DNA of 64,000 bases from NCBI GenBank assembly GCA_964544955.1, contig CAZJEB010000003.1, positions 1 to 64,000 of the forward strand. Direction: 5' to 3'. The notes under the pieces are model-generated. The model ran no database searches, was not told where the DNA came from, and saw only the letters and a program-made list of their open reading frames with translations. Both the position numbers and the translations under genes were made by a program. This DNA is from JAAZPT01 sp964544955. Lineage in GTDB: Bacteria > Bacillota > Clostridia > Christensenellales > Aristaeellaceae. Every line of letters starts with the position of its first letter. The first letter of the stretch is position 1. This document shows, piece by piece, positions 62,601 through 64,000 of the stretch.

Positions 62601-62635
62601 GTAATTATAAGTTGTATATTAATTAAAACTGCACA

Positions 62636-64000
62636 TCAACCATTTCCCAAGCTTACAATATCTTCATCTATATACTCCAATGGCTCTGTATAGGGAATAT
62701 ATCCCCCTCCACCTTCCCAATATGTTAAGTTTAGTCCTCCATCACTTAAATCCAAGCCTTTTATATTTACTGTGCCATTATTGTTTATAAGGGTAAGTTC
62801 ATATTTAGGATCATTCCAATAAAGGTTTTCTTTTTCTTTATATTCCCTAATTCTCCATATGCCTTTACTTTCCACAAAAAACATATTTTTATTTTCATCT
62901 ATATGGCCGGATAAATATGTACCATCAAGGTTGAATTTTATAGCCTCCTCAGCCATACTGCCACCAGCGTTAAACAACCAAGTTTTGTTTATTTTATTTG
63001 CAACATCATCATCTTCATAATCATCTGCAAGTATATTTCTATCCATAATATCTAAATCCCTTACAGGCACAAAACCCCAAACAATCGCACCACCATCTAC
63101 AAAGCTATCCCCTTTTACCTCAGCAGATACATAAGCATATTCGTTATTATAAAGAGCCATACAGTTGAGCTGTGTACCTTTAGGAACAATAAATTGCCTA
63201 TATCGGGATACATCAGGGTCGTCAGTTAGGTAAGTATCATTTTTAGCTATAACATCAACATTTATAAGCTCATTACTATTTTCATCACCAATTTTGGCAA
63301 GCTTTACAATCTCCTTTGTATCCACAAAACCAATCCTTTGGGTGCGTTGGCTAACATCATAACGAACAAGAGTATAGCTACCATTATCATTATTAATATT
63401 TAGGCTCATTAACCATAACCCGCCCTTTAAAGATACAGCGGCTTTACCTTTCGCAGCCCTCCAAGCCGATTTACCATATGGGGACGAATAAACCGCAAGC
63501 TTTGTATTAGTATTTATGCCATCTATATAGGCATACTCACTACCTTCTCCCCATTCTATTAATATAATTTTACCACTATCTAATGCCGCATTTATATAAT
63601 TGTAATGCTTAACTTCTTCTACACTGTGGGGAAATAGGTTTATATTAAAGTTGCTTAATGTAATGCTATTATTCCATATAGCTTTACCTGTATTGTCAAT
63701 GGTTTCGTAGGCATACGGCTCACCTTTTACACTAAACTGGCCATATTTTGCTTCCTTTAATATCCAATTATTATCATCATAATTAAACTTATACCACTCG
63801 TTATCGCTATATGATATTGTAATTTGATTATCATTCCCTTTTAGCTTGACTTTATCTGCTTTATCCTCATCATGTTGGTACACAGCCTTTGTATATACAT
63901 TTAAGTTTTCATCCAAATAAAATAAAGCATTATGATACCGCGATGACATTATAGCCATGTTATTTACTTGCCCATCCTTAGCAGAGTAATCATCCCATGT
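62636..64000 (-). CDS. Hypothetical protein, 5' end beyond the window
   Basis: The reading frame stays open to the last base of the window (codons before the internal ATG at 63958 read T-W-D-D-Y-S-A-K-D-G-Q-V-N-N), so at least 454 residues are present and the N-terminus is missing. The first half has repeating W/Y/D-rich beta segments. A middle part (I-A-K-N-D-T-Y-L-T-D-D-P-D-V to V-W-G-F-V-P-V-R-D-L) resembles an SH3-like domain. The last 120 residues (K-T-W-L-F-N-A-G-G-S, then F-N-L-D-G-T-Y) resemble a lipocalin-type beta barrel. No enzyme motif was recognised. A secreted surface protein is plausible but cannot be shown without the start. Confidence 0.65.
   Translation of the reverse strand, partial: TWDDYSAKDGQVNNMAIMSSRYHNALFYLDENLNVYTKAVYQHDEDKADKVKLKGNDNQITISYSDNEWYKFNYDDNNWILKEAKYGQFSVKGEPYAYETIDNTGKAIWNNSITLSNFNINLFPHSVEEVKHYNYINAALDSGKIILIEWGEGSEYAYIDGINTNTKLAVYSSPYGKSAWRAAKGKAAVSLKGGLWLMSLNINNDNGSYTLVRYDVSQRTQRIGFVDTKEIVKLAKIGDENSNELINVDVIAKNDTYLTDDPDVSRYRQFIVPKGTQLNCMALYNNEYAYVSAEVKGDSFVDGGAIVWGFVPVRDLDIMDRNILADDYEDDDVANKINKTWLFNAGGSMAEEAIKFNLDGTYLSGHIDENKNMFFVESKGIWRIREYKEKENLYWNDPKYELTLINNNGTVNIKGLDLSDGGLNLTYWEGGGGYIPYTEPLEYIDEDIVSLGNG

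Overview
The window looks like chromosomal DNA of a low-GC, anaerobic, Gram-positive bacterium of the Clostridia. The evidence is very AT-rich intergenic DNA with TTGACA/TATAAT promoters, AGGAGG ribosome-binding sites, many hairpin-plus-T-run terminators, and a Prp protease with an L27 precursor carrying the Firmicutes N-terminal extension. There are also a heterodimeric multidrug-type ABC exporter, VanW and SH3b cell-wall proteins, and the complete HydE/HydG/HydF set for [FeFe]-hydrogenase maturation. No phage, transposase or CRISPR array was seen. The sialidase-like and glycosidase-like genes would suit a gut-associated lifestyle, but that is inference.

Layout. 1-89: end of a tRNA-Ala and its terminator. 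514-9115: peptide/nickel-type ABC importer (binding protein, two permeases, two ATPases) in one operon with two signal-less beta-propeller glycosidase-like proteins and a YhcH/NanQ-type sugar anomerase homologue, which looks like an import-then-cleave locus for a glycan. 9272-10308: DUF2871-like membrane protein plus an orphan. 10382-14500: strong promoter, attenuator-type leader, TM1266-like regulator, hydE, hydG, hydF. 14537-20311 (minus): Tex, then a two-gene ABC exporter. 20486-25735: beta-hydroxyacid dehydrogenase, phosphoglucomutase, TlpA-like thioredoxin with CcdA, MFS transporter. 25794-29143 (minus): sigma factor, anti-sigma-like membrane protein and three small secreted proteins. 29219-33246 (minus): RlmI-like methyltransferase, RluA-type pseudouridine synthase, ArgS and TrmH/SpoU methyltransferase in a compact operon.

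33405-41947 (plus): PyrH; MATE exporter; an acyltransferase-like/membrane/DUF1349/glutamine-amidotransferase cluster; two-subunit serine dehydratase; AbgB-like amidohydrolase. 42027-44804 (minus): proB-proA-proC. 44944-47248: L21 leader, rplU, prp, rpmA, then DUF554 and QueT transporters. 47285-50088 (minus): esterase, degenerate TlyA-like protein, five-SH3b secreted protein. 50246-53954: secreted caspase-like peptidase with an EF-hand loop, GT2 glycosyltransferase, VanW protein. 54116-55543: three-repeat peptidoglycan-binding protein. 55667-57804: NatAB-like ABC exporter. 57855-59356 (minus): uracil permease behind a PyrR-type attenuator. 59478-62542: HesB/IscA-like protein, tRNA-Leu(GAG), and two paralogous secreted proteins sharing a 91-bp identical DNA block. 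62636-64000 (minus): 5'-truncated hypothetical gene.

The most interesting items are the unassigned attenuator leader (with a possible 25-codon reading frame) before the hydrogenase-maturation operon, a perfect 17-bp hairpin that is both terminator and carrier of the next gene's ribosome-binding site (27781-27822), the ABC importer/propeller/anomerase locus, the caspase-like secreted peptidase, and the 91-bp identity between diverged paralogues. Several start codons were moved downstream of the longest open frame because a good ribosome-binding site and the family's usual N-terminus agree there.
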